Source of the DNA: Fimbriimonadaceae bacterium
GTDB taxonomy: Bacteria; Armatimonadota; Fimbriimonadia; Fimbriimonadales; Fimbriimonadaceae
Reading direction: 5' to 3'
Length of the DNA: 11,481 nucleotides
Assembly: GCA_020851885.1 (NCBI GenBank)
Contig: JADZBW010000050.1
Coordinates: forward strand, 1-11,481
The translations under genes were made by a program, and so were the position numbers. Within the stretch, counting starts at the first letter, position 1. Each line of letters begins with the position of its first letter. This document shows, piece after piece, positions 1 through 6,655 of the stretch. A model generated the notes under the pieces. It ran no database searches. It was not told where the DNA came from and worked only from the letters and a program-made list of their open reading frames with translations.

Positions 1-1
1 C

Positions 2-1243
2 AAGGACCTTTGGAAGCAATGTCCTGACTGCCAGGCTCGCAAAGCGGCAAAAGGCCTTGCCAGCGAGGAGGAATTGCAAAGCGACTTCATCCGAGAGATG
101 GATGCCTATTTGGACTCCAAGGGGCGACGCCTGATCGGCTGGGATGAAATCTTGGAGGGGGGCCTCGCTCCAAAGGCCGCGGTCATGAGTTGGCGAGGCA
201 TCGACGGCGGAATCGCCGCCGCCCGATCGGGACACGACGTCGTCATGTCGCCCACGTCGCACTGCTATTTCGACTTTCCAAACGCTTCAACCACGCTCGA
301 AAAGGTCTACTCCTATGAACCGGTCCCTGGCGAGCTTAATGAAGCCCAAGGAATGAAGGTCCTCGGAGCGCAGGCAAATATCTGGACCGAATGGCTTTCT
401 ACCGAAGAAGAGGTCGAGATGATGATGTTCCCCCGCGCGGCCGCCCTCGCAGAAGTTCTATGGACGAAGTTTGAAAGAAAGGATTTCGCCGACTTTTCGA
501 GGCGTCTGACGACCCACTATGAGCGACTCGACGGTCTCGGCATTGCCTACTACATCGAAGCGCCCAAGCCAAAGGCAGACTTGGTTATGTTGAGTTCGGC
601 CCAGCCAATTGAGTTCAATTCTCCATCCACGCCGCAGTCCAAGATCCGCTATACCATCGACGGAACCGACCCTACCGCGAAGTCTCCAGAGTATCGCGGG
701 GCCATTCGCCTTAACCGGGCTGGGGTTGTCAAGGCAGCCGTATTCCGCCCAACGGGCACGCGAAGCGACATTGTCCAGGTTGCCGCCGTTTCCCTTAGAA
801 CGGAAGATGGCGAGAAGGTCAATGGGGTCGCAAGAAAGGTCATCGACGGCAAGTTCTCAAGTTGCCCGCCGCTCGATGCCTTCAAGAACTCGACATCGAA
901 GAACGTGATCGAGATTGGAGTCGGTGAGTTGGCTGGGAAAGACGACTTCGCGATGCTCTTCGAAGGTTATCTGCGAGTGCCTCAGGACGGCGAGTACACC
1001 TTCTGGCTCGGCAGCGACGACGGCAGCCGACTTTGGATCGCCGATGTGCTTGCTATCGACAACGATGGGTTGCACGGGTACGAACAGAAGCGCCTCAAAG
1101 TGACGCTACCGAAGGGAGACTATCCTTTCAAAGTCGTGATGTTCGAAGCGGGAGGAGCGGAGAATCTGCGACTCTTCGTCGAAGGGCCCGGCCTGACCCA
1201 GCGTTTGGTTCCAGCCGAATGGCTATGGTCCAAGAGAGGTTAG
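2..1243 (+). CDS. GH20 beta-N-acetylhexosaminidase, C-terminal part (5' end outside window)
   Basis: Family 20 glycoside hydrolases remove terminal beta-linked GlcNAc/GalNAc from chitin-like or glycan substrates, usually outside the cytoplasm. The reading frame is open from base 2, so the start, any signal peptide and the catalytic Asp-Glu pair lie upstream; 413 residues are visible. Seen: a family signature LWKQCPDCQ at the edge, then GRRLIGWDEILEGGL, VMSWRG, SPTSHCYFDF and GAQANIWTEW, which carry the substrate-pocket Trp residues typical of GH20 barrels. About residues 185-245 contain YTIDGTDPTAKSPEY, typical of the beta-sandwich appended to chitobiases. About residues 255-405 look like a PA14 module (FEGYLRVPQDGEYTFWLGSDDGSRL). 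An internal TTG at 74 is not the start, because family sequence precedes it. The gene ends with TAG and converges on the minus-strand cluster. Family and modules are confident; the exact substrate is not known. Confidence 0.9.
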   Translation, partial: KDLWKQCPDCQARKAAKGLASEEELQSDFIREMDAYLDSKGRRLIGWDEILEGGLAPKAAVMSWRGIDGGIAAARSGHDVVMSPTSHCYFDFPNASTTLEKVYSYEPVPGELNEAQGMKVLGAQANIWTEWLSTEEEVEMMMFPRAAALAEVLWTKFERKDFADFSRRLTTHYERLDGLGIAYYIEAPKPKADLVMLSSAQPIEFNSPSTPQSKIRYTIDGTDPTAKSPEYRGAIRLNRAGVVKAAVFRPTGTRSDIVQVAAVSLRTEDGEKVNGVARKVIDGKFSSCPPLDAFKNSTSKNVIEIGVGELAGKDDFAMLFEGYLRVPQDGEYTFWLGSDDGSRLWIADVLAIDNDGLHGYEQKRLKVTLPKGDYPFKVVMFEAGGAENLRLFVEGPGLTQRLVPAEWLWSKRG

Positions 1244-1353
1244 GGTTCAAGCGGACAGATGGGGTTGGCGCGGGGCCGCGACGATCTTCTCACGAGTGCC
1301 TGGCGCTTCCGACGATTGTTGGTCACCCAACGGGATTGCTTCTGATTCCAACA
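1244..1353. other. Convergent intergenic gap, no clear terminator
   Basis: This 110-base space separates the stop of the hexosaminidase (plus) from the stop of the glycosylase gene (minus). I see only weak inverted repeats, such as GTTGG-tcac-CCAAC near 1318-1331, and no hairpin followed by a T tract on either strand. No coding signal is evident. Confidence 0.5.
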
Positions 1354-2247
1354 TCAGTCGCCAACCATCTCTTCGATGGTTCGTGGCCAATCGCTTTTCA
1401 GGAGTTTTGAGAGTGCCCGGTCGGCAAGCAGGCGATCCTCGTTTTGGCATCTCGCGCAGTAGTTCGTCTCATTCTCGGCATGAACGATTCTCTGAATCGG
1501 CATACCACAGATCCGGCAAGGTTCTCCGAACTGGCCATGGACGTTGAAATCCTCGCGGAATGCGGTGATCTGGCCCCTTCCCGGAAACTTGAACTTGAAC
1601 TCCTCTCGGAGTACGCTGGTCCAATGCAATAAGACGGATCGAGCCGATTGCCAAAGTCGATGAACTTCGTCATCCTTCAGGGCTTGAGATAGCCGAACTG
1701 GCGAAAGGCGTGCTTCAAACAGGATCTCGTCCGAATAGGCGTTGCCGATCCCGCTGAAGTTTGCGGGATTGGTGAGCAGCCGCTTCAGTGTCCGATTCTC
1801 ACGTCGAACGATCGCGGCGAACTCCTCCTCCGAACACTCGGTCGGATCCACTCCGCCTCGGTCGTGCTCTTTAAGATCTGCGGCACCCTGTACGACGTGC
1901 AAGGAGGCACGGCGCTTCGTTCCCGCCTCCGTCAGCAAGAGACATCCTGACTCGAATTCAAAGCAAGCCAAGTCGACCTTCCCCGGCTTGACAACGGGCT
2001 TTGGGCCCCATAGGAAACGACCCGCGATCATCAAGTGAACAACCAGGTAGGAGTCTCCCTCAAATTCCAGGACGATCCTTTTGCCGAGTCGATGAACTGC
2101 CCGCAATCGCTTGCCTTCGACGGAACTCACGGGGATCAAAGAGCGGACCAAGAAGGGCCGGAACACCTTAGTGCGGATGAGTCGATGGCCGACCGCTACG
2201 CGCTCGATCGCTTAGACATAGGCGACGATATCCGGAAGCTCCGGCAT
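1354..2247 (-). pseudogene. Fpg/Nei-family DNA glycosylase interrupted by in-frame TAA at codon 12
   Basis: The family excises oxidised bases (8-oxoguanine, formamidopyrimidines, oxidised pyrimidines) and cleaves the abasic site, using the N-terminal proline as nucleophile. The frame starts with ATG at 2247, 9 nt after the DUF1289 stop, and reads MPELPDIVAYV, then TAA (2214-2212), then AIERVAVGHRLIR and an uninterrupted frame to TGA at 1356-1354. Pro2 and Glu3 are present before the stop. After it come the beta-hairpin Lys (about codon 56, RLGKRIVLEF), the H2TH region with GIGNAYSDEIL (Asn about 169), and a C4 zinc finger (Cys about 244, 247, 264, 267). Only one codon is wrong; relatives, as I recall them, have Glu there, so a G-to-T change would suffice. 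A GTG at 2166 could restart translation, but the product would lack Pro2/Glu3 and should not work as a glycosylase. Alternatives: sequencing error, or readthrough. Confidence 0.85.
2212..2214 (-). other. Premature TAA within the glycosylase gene
   Basis: Read on the minus strand, the codons around it are TAT GTC TAA GCG ATC, between ...IVAY-V and A-I-E-R.... The sequence on both sides belongs to the same conserved N-terminal helix, so the frame itself is unchanged and this is a substitution, not a frameshift. TAA is a genuine stop elsewhere here (sua5, DUF1289, ruvX and the DUF4139-like gene), so a changed genetic code is not supported. Confidence 0.85.
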
Positions 2248-2256
2248 CCTCAGACG

Positions 2257-2433
2257 TTACTCGATTGAGTGCTCGATACGCGCCAAAATCGACCGTTTCT
2301 CCTCATCGGACATCTGGGGCCAACGGGTGATTTCGTCGATCGTCCGATGGCAGCCCTCACAGACATCTTCATCGTCGAGGCGACAGATATTTCGACAGGG
2401 CGAGGGGACATCTTCAACGTTTCGCATGTGCAT
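2257..2433 (-). CDS. DUF1289 family small cysteine-rich protein
   Basis: A 58-residue protein of unknown function. The sequence has SPCRNICRLD, then VCEGCHRTIDEI, a Trp-Pro and MSDEEKRSIL, which matches the DUF1289 pattern as I know it: SPC-x3-C-x7-C-x2-C-x-RT, then a Trp and MSDxEK. Cysteines at 13, 17, 25 and 28 suggest a small metal-binding knuckle, though the ligand is unproven. The ATG at 2433 directly abuts the TAA of sua5 in the same frame; a second ATG two codons later is an alternative start. No strong Shine-Dalgarno precedes it, so translation probably depends on ribosomes finishing sua5. The stop lies 9 nt before the glycosylase ATG, also in the same frame. Family membership is confident; function is unknown. 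Confidence 0.88.
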   Translation of the reverse strand: MHMRNVEDVPSPCRNICRLDDEDVCEGCHRTIDEITRWPQMSDEEKRSILARIEHSIE

Positions 2434-3360
2434 TTAGCTACTAGACGCCTTTCGGAGACGATCCCAAATCACTTCCCATTCAGGAGTCTCGGGAGGAGTT
2501 TCGATCAGGATCTCCGACACACTCCGCTCATCCAACACATGGAGCGCATGGTAGAGGTTTGCCGCAAACTCGTCAGGATTTGAGCCTGAAAGCTGTAGTT
2601 GATTCCGATGTTGGGGAACCTGAAAGGTAATGCCGGCATCCCTCTCGCCCAGGCGAGACACAAGTCGAACGGGCGTTCGGGGAGCATAGTGCTTCGGATA
2701 TCGACCCGGAGATCGCCTTTCGCTGTGATCGGCGGCGACGAGCGGCGCACTGAGGAATTCCTCGATTTTGGCGCGAGAGAGTCCACCTGGGCGTAGGAGT
2801 CGTGGGTGATCGCCAAGGCACTCGATCACGGTCGACTCGACCCCGTAACCACAGGGTCCCCCATCGAGGATCATCTCGGCGCCAAGCTCGATCTCAGGAT
2901 CGATATGTTCGATTCTGGTTGGTGAGACCGCCATGAACTTGTTCGCGCTCGGTGCGGCGATCGGGACGTTGGCCTCCCGAATCACTCGAAGTGCGATCTC
3001 GTGGCTTGGCATTCGCACCGCGACCGAATCCAAGCCCGCCGTCACCTCGTCGAGCACATGAGGCAACTTTGTCAAGACCAAGGTCAAGGGACCTGGCCAA
3101 AACTCCCCCGCGAGACGTTGGGCATATTCAGGCACATCGACCGCCAAGTCTTCAAGCCATTTGGATTCGCCAATGTGGACGATAAGCGGGTTGTCCTGCG
3201 GACGCCCTTTGGCCCGAAAGATCGACTCGACCGCCCGCCGGTTGGTGGCATCGGCCGCGAGGCCATAGACGGTCTCCGTGGGGATGACCACGAGTTTGCC
3301 GGCCCTGATGGCATCGCCGGCTAGATGGATGTTCTCTTCGGTAGGCGGCAGGATGCTCAC
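2434..3360 (-). CDS. sua5: L-threonylcarbamoyladenylate synthase, Sua5 type (YrdC + Sua5 domains)
   Basis: Makes threonylcarbamoyl-AMP from threonine, bicarbonate and ATP, the first step of the universal t6A37 tRNA modification, in the cytoplasm. The 308-residue protein has a YrdC domain (about 10-195) with PTETVYGLA (27-35), KGRPQDNPL (51-59), FWPGPLTLVL, the phosphate-binding SAN (138-140) and a late RPGGLS. The linker SPGRYPKHYAP (207-217) and a C-terminal Sua5 domain follow, so this is the long Sua5 form and not the short TsaC. I chose the GTG at 3360 because it forms a GTGA overlap with the aroE stop and places the YrdC domain at the usual distance; the frame extends further upstream but reads over aroE. 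It ends with TAA immediately followed by the DUF1289 ATG. Confidence 0.93.
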   Translation of the reverse strand: MSILPPTEENIHLAGDAIRAGKLVVIPTETVYGLAADATNRRAVESIFRAKGRPQDNPLIVHIGESKWLEDLAVDVPEYAQRLAGEFWPGPLTLVLTKLPHVLDEVTAGLDSVAVRMPSHEIALRVIREANVPIAAPSANKFMAVSPTRIEHIDPEIELGAEMILDGGPCGYGVESTVIECLGDHPRLLRPGGLSRAKIEEFLSAPLVAADHSERRSPGRYPKHYAPRTPVRLVSRLGERDAGITFQVPQHRNQLQLSGSNPDEFAANLYHALHVLDERSVSEILIETPPETPEWEVIWDRLRKASSS

Positions 3361-4151
3361 CGGATGGCCTCCAGCATGACTCCCGGAGGAGGCTTGATGC
3401 CGAGCCACCATTCGAACGAAAGGGACCCTTGCGCGGCGAGGAGGGGCTTACCGTCCACCGTTCTTAAGCCCCACTCGGCTGCGTTGTCAAGAAATGGAGT
3501 CCGTCCATACACCAAATCATAGGCCAGCGAACCACCCCGCGCCTGCTTCCAATCGAGCGGCAGTTCGTTACCCTGTAGACCCACCGATGTTGTGTTGACG
3601 AGCACATCGGCATCGAGAACGGGCTCTGCGAGGAAATTCAGGCTAAATTCGTCGGCGAGATTGCGGGCTCTCGAATGGGTTCTATTCCAAATGGAGACCC
3701 GATATCCAGCAGTTGGCAGAACGGCGGCCAATGCCCTTGCCGACCCACCTGCGCCGAAGATCAGGATGGAGGCTCCGGCCTTGACGTTTAAGTCGGCCAA
3801 CGTTTTCAAGAACCCAGGTGCATCCGTGTTGGTGGCACGACCGGTAGCCAATTCCAGGGTATTGGCCGCCCCAATCCTTGAAGTCAGCTCGTCTGGCGCC
3901 CTTGCCCAAGCAAGTGCTTCCGACTTGTGAGGCACCGTGACGTTCACCCCTCGATAACCCTTCACCGTAAGGGAATCCAACGCTTCGCGAACCTCGCCAA
4001 CGGGCACCTGAATGGCTACATACCGGTAACTCATGCCCAAAGCAGCGTAGGCGGCACGATGCATCTGCGGAGAGCGGGAATGCCCGATTGGGTCCCCAAT
4101 GACCGCGAAGTCGGCGGGTGGCGCATCTCTCCAAGCGAAAATCTGACTCAC
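3357..4151 (-). CDS. aroE: Shikimate dehydrogenase (NADP+)
   Basis: Reduces 3-dehydroshikimate to shikimate with NADPH in the chorismate pathway. From a GTG at 4151 the protein has 264 residues, normal for AroE. Substrate-binding signatures: FAVIGDPIGHSRSP (Ser25, Ser27), NVTVPHK with catalytic Lys76, GAANTL (Asn97), and NTDAPGF with catalytic Asp110. The nucleotide domain has FGAGGSARA (about 132-140), WNRT (155-158, typical of NADP use), VNTTSVG, and near the end QGSLSFEWWLG. The GTG overlaps the preceding TGA as GTGA, matching other joints of this cluster. An ATG at 4196, inside the upstream gene, would add 15 residues and cannot be excluded. The frame stays open still further upstream, but that part overlaps the membrane domain of the previous gene and is not family sequence. 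Confidence 0.93.
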   Translation of the reverse strand: MSQIFAWRDAPPADFAVIGDPIGHSRSPQMHRAAYAALGMSYRYVAIQVPVGEVREALDSLTVKGYRGVNVTVPHKSEALAWARAPDELTSRIGAANTLELATGRATNTDAPGFLKTLADLNVKAGASILIFGAGGSARALAAVLPTAGYRVSIWNRTHSRARNLADEFSLNFLAEPVLDADVLVNTTSVGLQGNELPLDWKQARGGSLAYDLVYGRTPFLDNAAEWGLRTVDGKPLLAAQGSLSFEWWLGIKPPPGVMLEAIR

Positions 4152-5248
4152 TTCGCGACTCGGAATGCGAAATAACGTTGGCCCAGAAAATTCCATACGG
4201 CCACCACCCCGGCGGCGATCACCTTTGCCACAACCAAACTTCGATTCGGATGCCCGGAAATCACATTGGATAGAGCGCTGAAGATCAACGTATTCCAGAC
4301 CGCGCCGAGAATCGAAATCAGGTAGAACCGGCGCAACTGGGCGATCCGCTCCGCCTTCCCTCTTACGCGGAATGTCCAGCTGCGATTCCAAATGAACGAG
4401 TTGAACATCGCGATGAACGAGGCAAGGCCACCGAGGATAGGAATCGCCGCCGTTTGAGCATCCTTTGCCCAGCCGAAGAAAGATGGGAACGAAGTCTGAA
4501 GCCAGGCTCCCAGAGATTGGCTCAGCAAGACGCCATTCCACGGGAGGATTCTCAGAAATAGAAAGGAAAGGCCGAAGTCGATGACAAAAGACGTTCCACC
4601 AACAATGCAGAACTTGATGATCTGCCGAATGAGGGTCTTTTCTCCGGTCGGCTTTGCGCCTTCGATCTCGGGCGACTCTGGCGACTCGTCGACGGGTGTT
4701 ACCAGTGCCTTGTAAAGGGTGGATCTCAAGATACGCTCGCCAAACCGGCTGATTTTCGTGCCCGCGAACTCATTTCCCTCCATTTTTTGGACCCAGATCG
4801 CCTCAATCCCGCAACGATTGGCCCCCAGAACGTCGGTGAATATTTGATCGCCGATCATGATCGTTTCATCCGCTTTCCGTTTGAACTTGATCATTGCCAG
4901 TCGGAACATCGCCGGACTAGGTTTGAACTTGTCCCGGACGGTTTCGATCTGCAGTTTGGTGGCCAGGCGAGCTAGCCGTTCCGGATTTCTTGTGTTACTG
5001 AGGATGCAGAGGTCGAATCCAAGTCCCTTTGCTTTGGCGACCCACTCTTCGATCCCGGGCGGAAAAGTCTCCTGACGCCACTGGACGATCGTGTGATCGA
5101 CGTCGAGCAAGATCAGCCTCTTGCCGGATCTCCACAGTTCTTCCAGATCGACCTCGAGCAAAGACGTCGCCGCTTGAGCGGGCAAGAATGGATGCCATAG
5201 GCTTGCAATGCGTCCGCGATCAAAACTACCGACTCGAAAACCGCTCAT
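4148..5248 (-). CDS. YqeG-like HAD IIIA phosphatase fused to GtrA membrane domain
   Basis: A 366-residue two-part protein. Residues about 15-160 match YqeG-type HAD-IIIA phosphatases: PFLPAQAATSLLEVD, motif I LLDVDHTIV (Asp49, Asp51, Thr53), motif II ILSNTR (Ser84), a Lys around 107-109 in KFKPSP, and motif IV MIGDQIFTDVLGANR (Asp134, Asp139). All HAD catalytic positions appear intact. After a polar linker (about 183-205), residues 207-366 match GtrA: IIKFCIVGGTSF, FNSFIWNRSWTF, and WNFLGQRYFAFR, with about four hydrophobic segments. GtrA proteins are linked to lipid-linked sugar handling; YqeG relatives include Gep4-type phosphatidylglycerophosphate phosphatases. A lipid-phosphate substrate is therefore plausible but inferred. 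An insertion near 238-270 separates the first two GtrA helices. The ATG overlaps the mltG stop as ATGA. The same frame covers both halves with no stop, so the fusion is real in this sequence. Confidence 0.88.
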   Translation of the reverse strand: MSGFRVGSFDRGRIASLWHPFLPAQAATSLLEVDLEELWRSGKRLILLDVDHTIVQWRQETFPPGIEEWVAKAKGLGFDLCILSNTRNPERLARLATKLQIETVRDKFKPSPAMFRLAMIKFKRKADETIMIGDQIFTDVLGANRCGIEAIWVQKMEGNEFAGTKISRFGERILRSTLYKALVTPVDESPESPEIEGAKPTGEKTLIRQIIKFCIVGGTSFVIDFGLSFLFLRILPWNGVLLSQSLGAWLQTSFPSFFGWAKDAQTAAIPILGGLASFIAMFNSFIWNRSWTFRVRGKAERIAQLRRFYLISILGAVWNTLIFSALSNVISGHPNRSLVVAKVIAAGVVAVWNFLGQRYFAFRVAK

Positions 5249-6252
5249 TCGGGAGTCCCCGCGGCAACGGCCCTTCGCCGTTTGGCAACGTTCTTCAAAT
5301 GCTCAGCATAGGTTGCCGCGAACAGACTGCGCCCGCTTGGCAATGCCACGTAGTACAAATAAGGATGCTTGGCCGGCTTGAGTGCGGCCTGAATTGACTT
5401 GATGGATGGTGAGCAGATCGGTCCCGGCGGCAAACCTTTGTGACGATAGAGATTGTAAGGCGAGTCGACATTCTTGTAGTCGTCGTAAGTCAACGGACGC
5501 CACTTCTGGATGCCGTAGTTGATCGCGGCATCGATTTGCAGAGGCATGCCCTTGGCGAGCCGATTCTCGATCACTCCCGCCACGACTGGCCTTTCGCTGT
5601 CCCGGGCGACTTCCATTTCAACCATCGACGCGATGATGATAACCCTTTGTAGGTCCTTCGGTTTACCCAATCCTTCCCAGACCCGCTTCTGGAAGTTGGC
5701 CAGTTGACGACGGATCGTTGACTTGGAAGAGATCAGCGGAGGCAGATCGTAGGTGTCTGGATAGAGGTATCCCTCCAAGCTCGTTTTGGGCAGGGGAAAA
5801 TCGACGACGCTCTGAAAGGCGCTGGGATCGTTAACAAGGGCCATGTAGTCGCGAGATGTACCTACTTGATCCTTTTCAAGGAGATTCGCCGTTCGGGCCG
5901 ACCAGTTTGTTTCAGGGATGCGCACCAACCTTCGAACCGGCTTCTGCAGGCCGTCGAGGATCTCGTCCACGCTCTGATTCGATCCCAGCTCGTAGGTGCC
6001 CGCGCGCACACTCGTTGGGATCTTTTTCCAGCGAGCGTAGAACTTCGCCACCCATGCGTTCTTGAGAACCTTGCCTTGCTCCAAGCGGCTTATTGCACCC
6101 GCGAGAGACGTCCGTTCTTCGAACCGAATGAACCTGGGCTTCCCACTTGCATCGAGGGGTTTGAGCTGACTTGAAGCCCAAAAAAGGCATCCTCCCAAGG
6201 CGAGAATGAGGATAGCCAGGAATCGCAGAATGAAGCGCTTAAGTCTTTTCAA
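5245..6252 (-). CDS. mltG: Endolytic murein transglycosylase MltG
   Basis: Cuts nascent peptidoglycan glycan strands at the inner membrane, probably setting strand length. The 335-residue protein starts with a basic KRLKR stretch and a single transmembrane helix (about 7-26), followed by an extracytoplasmic region. Family signatures are LEGYLYPDTYDL (159-170), IIASMVEMEVA with the presumed catalytic Glu212, VAGVIENRL, MPLQIDAAINYG, SPYNLYRHKGLPPGPI and a C-terminal FAATYAEHL. The start is a TTG at 6252 that overlaps the ruvX TAA by 14 nt; it is the only reasonable start that keeps the basic N-terminus and whole helix, although no strong ribosome site is visible. Next to ruvX, as in Bacillus (yrrK/yrrL). 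A Cys after LGG within the helix resembles a lipobox poorly, so a lipoprotein is unlikely. Confidence 0.92.
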   Translation of the reverse strand: MKRLKRFILRFLAILILALGGCLFWASSQLKPLDASGKPRFIRFEERTSLAGAISRLEQGKVLKNAWVAKFYARWKKIPTSVRAGTYELGSNQSVDEILDGLQKPVRRLVRIPETNWSARTANLLEKDQVGTSRDYMALVNDPSAFQSVVDFPLPKTSLEGYLYPDTYDLPPLISSKSTIRRQLANFQKRVWEGLGKPKDLQRVIIIASMVEMEVARDSERPVVAGVIENRLAKGMPLQIDAAINYGIQKWRPLTYDDYKNVDSPYNLYRHKGLPPGPICSPSIKSIQAALKPAKHPYLYYVALPSGRSLFAATYAEHLKNVAKRRRAVAAGTPE

Positions 6253-6655
6253 GAGTTTCGAGGTATCGCTCCAACAAGATTCTGGCCGCTTCGCCGTCTC
6301 GCAGTTTTCTTCGCTGACTGGCCTTTAGATTGGTCTCTCGCAGATCACGCTCCGCTTCGACACTGGAGAATCGCTCATCGACGAAATCGACCTCATGGCC
6401 CTTGGCCTTCAAGTGATCTGCCACGGTTTGGCAAACGCGCGCCATCTTACCGAGGTTCCCATCTTCCTCGATCGGCAAGCCCAGCACAAGTCGGTCTGCC
6501 TGCTCTCGCTTTGCCAGAGCATGCAGATTGTCGGCGTCCTTGCTCAGGACGCCCGTCGCAGCCATGGGCGGTCTTGGGGTGATGACCCCGAACTCTGTTT
6601 CAGCGAACGCGATTCCAATTCGCTTGAAACCAAAGTCGATCCCAAGCACTCTCAA
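6239..6655 (-). CDS. ruvX: RuvX/YqgF family putative pre-16S rRNA nuclease / Holliday junction resolvase-like
   Basis: YqgF proteins are RNase H-fold nucleases implicated in 16S rRNA 5'-end maturation and, in some bacteria, Holliday junction resolution. The 138-residue length equals the usual family length. Seen: MRVLGIDFGFKRIGIAF with the acidic residue Asp7, VLGLPIEEDGNLG (57-68), FVDERFSSVEAE with Asp93-Glu94, and a terminal LRDGEAARILLERYLE with Asp120, giving the family's acidic set. The start is a TTG at 6655 that overlaps the upstream TGA as TTGA; a GTG two codons later is the alternative. The frame is open much further upstream, but that part lies antiparallel in register over the phosphatase gene and has no family similarity. 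It ends with TAA inside the start of mltG. Confidence 0.92.
   Translation of the reverse strand: MRVLGIDFGFKRIGIAFAETEFGVITPRPPMAATGVLSKDADNLHALAKREQADRLVLGLPIEEDGNLGKMARVCQTVADHLKAKGHEVDFVDERFSSVEAERDLRETNLKASQRRKLRDGEAARILLERYLETLEKT

Noticed and set aside
2164..2166. GTG as the true start of the glycosylase
   Set aside because: The upstream bases encode the conserved MPELPDIVAYV with the catalytic proline, in the same frame, right after DUF1289. A start at GTG would remove the active site.
2212..2436. TAA reassigned as a sense codon (explaining the in-frame TAA in the glycosylase)
   Set aside because: TAA ends ruvX at the normal family length and also ends the DUF4139-like gene; reading through at ruvX would give non-family sequence over mltG. 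Known recoding of this kind involves UGA or UAG in bacteria, not UAA.
4152..4541. Longer aroE reading frame upstream of 4196
   Set aside because: It lies over the GtrA domain in another frame and has no shikimate dehydrogenase similarity.
6189..6252. Lipoprotein signal in mltG (Cys after LGG)
   Set aside because: The residues before Cys fit the lipobox poorly and MltG is normally anchored by a single helix, which is present.
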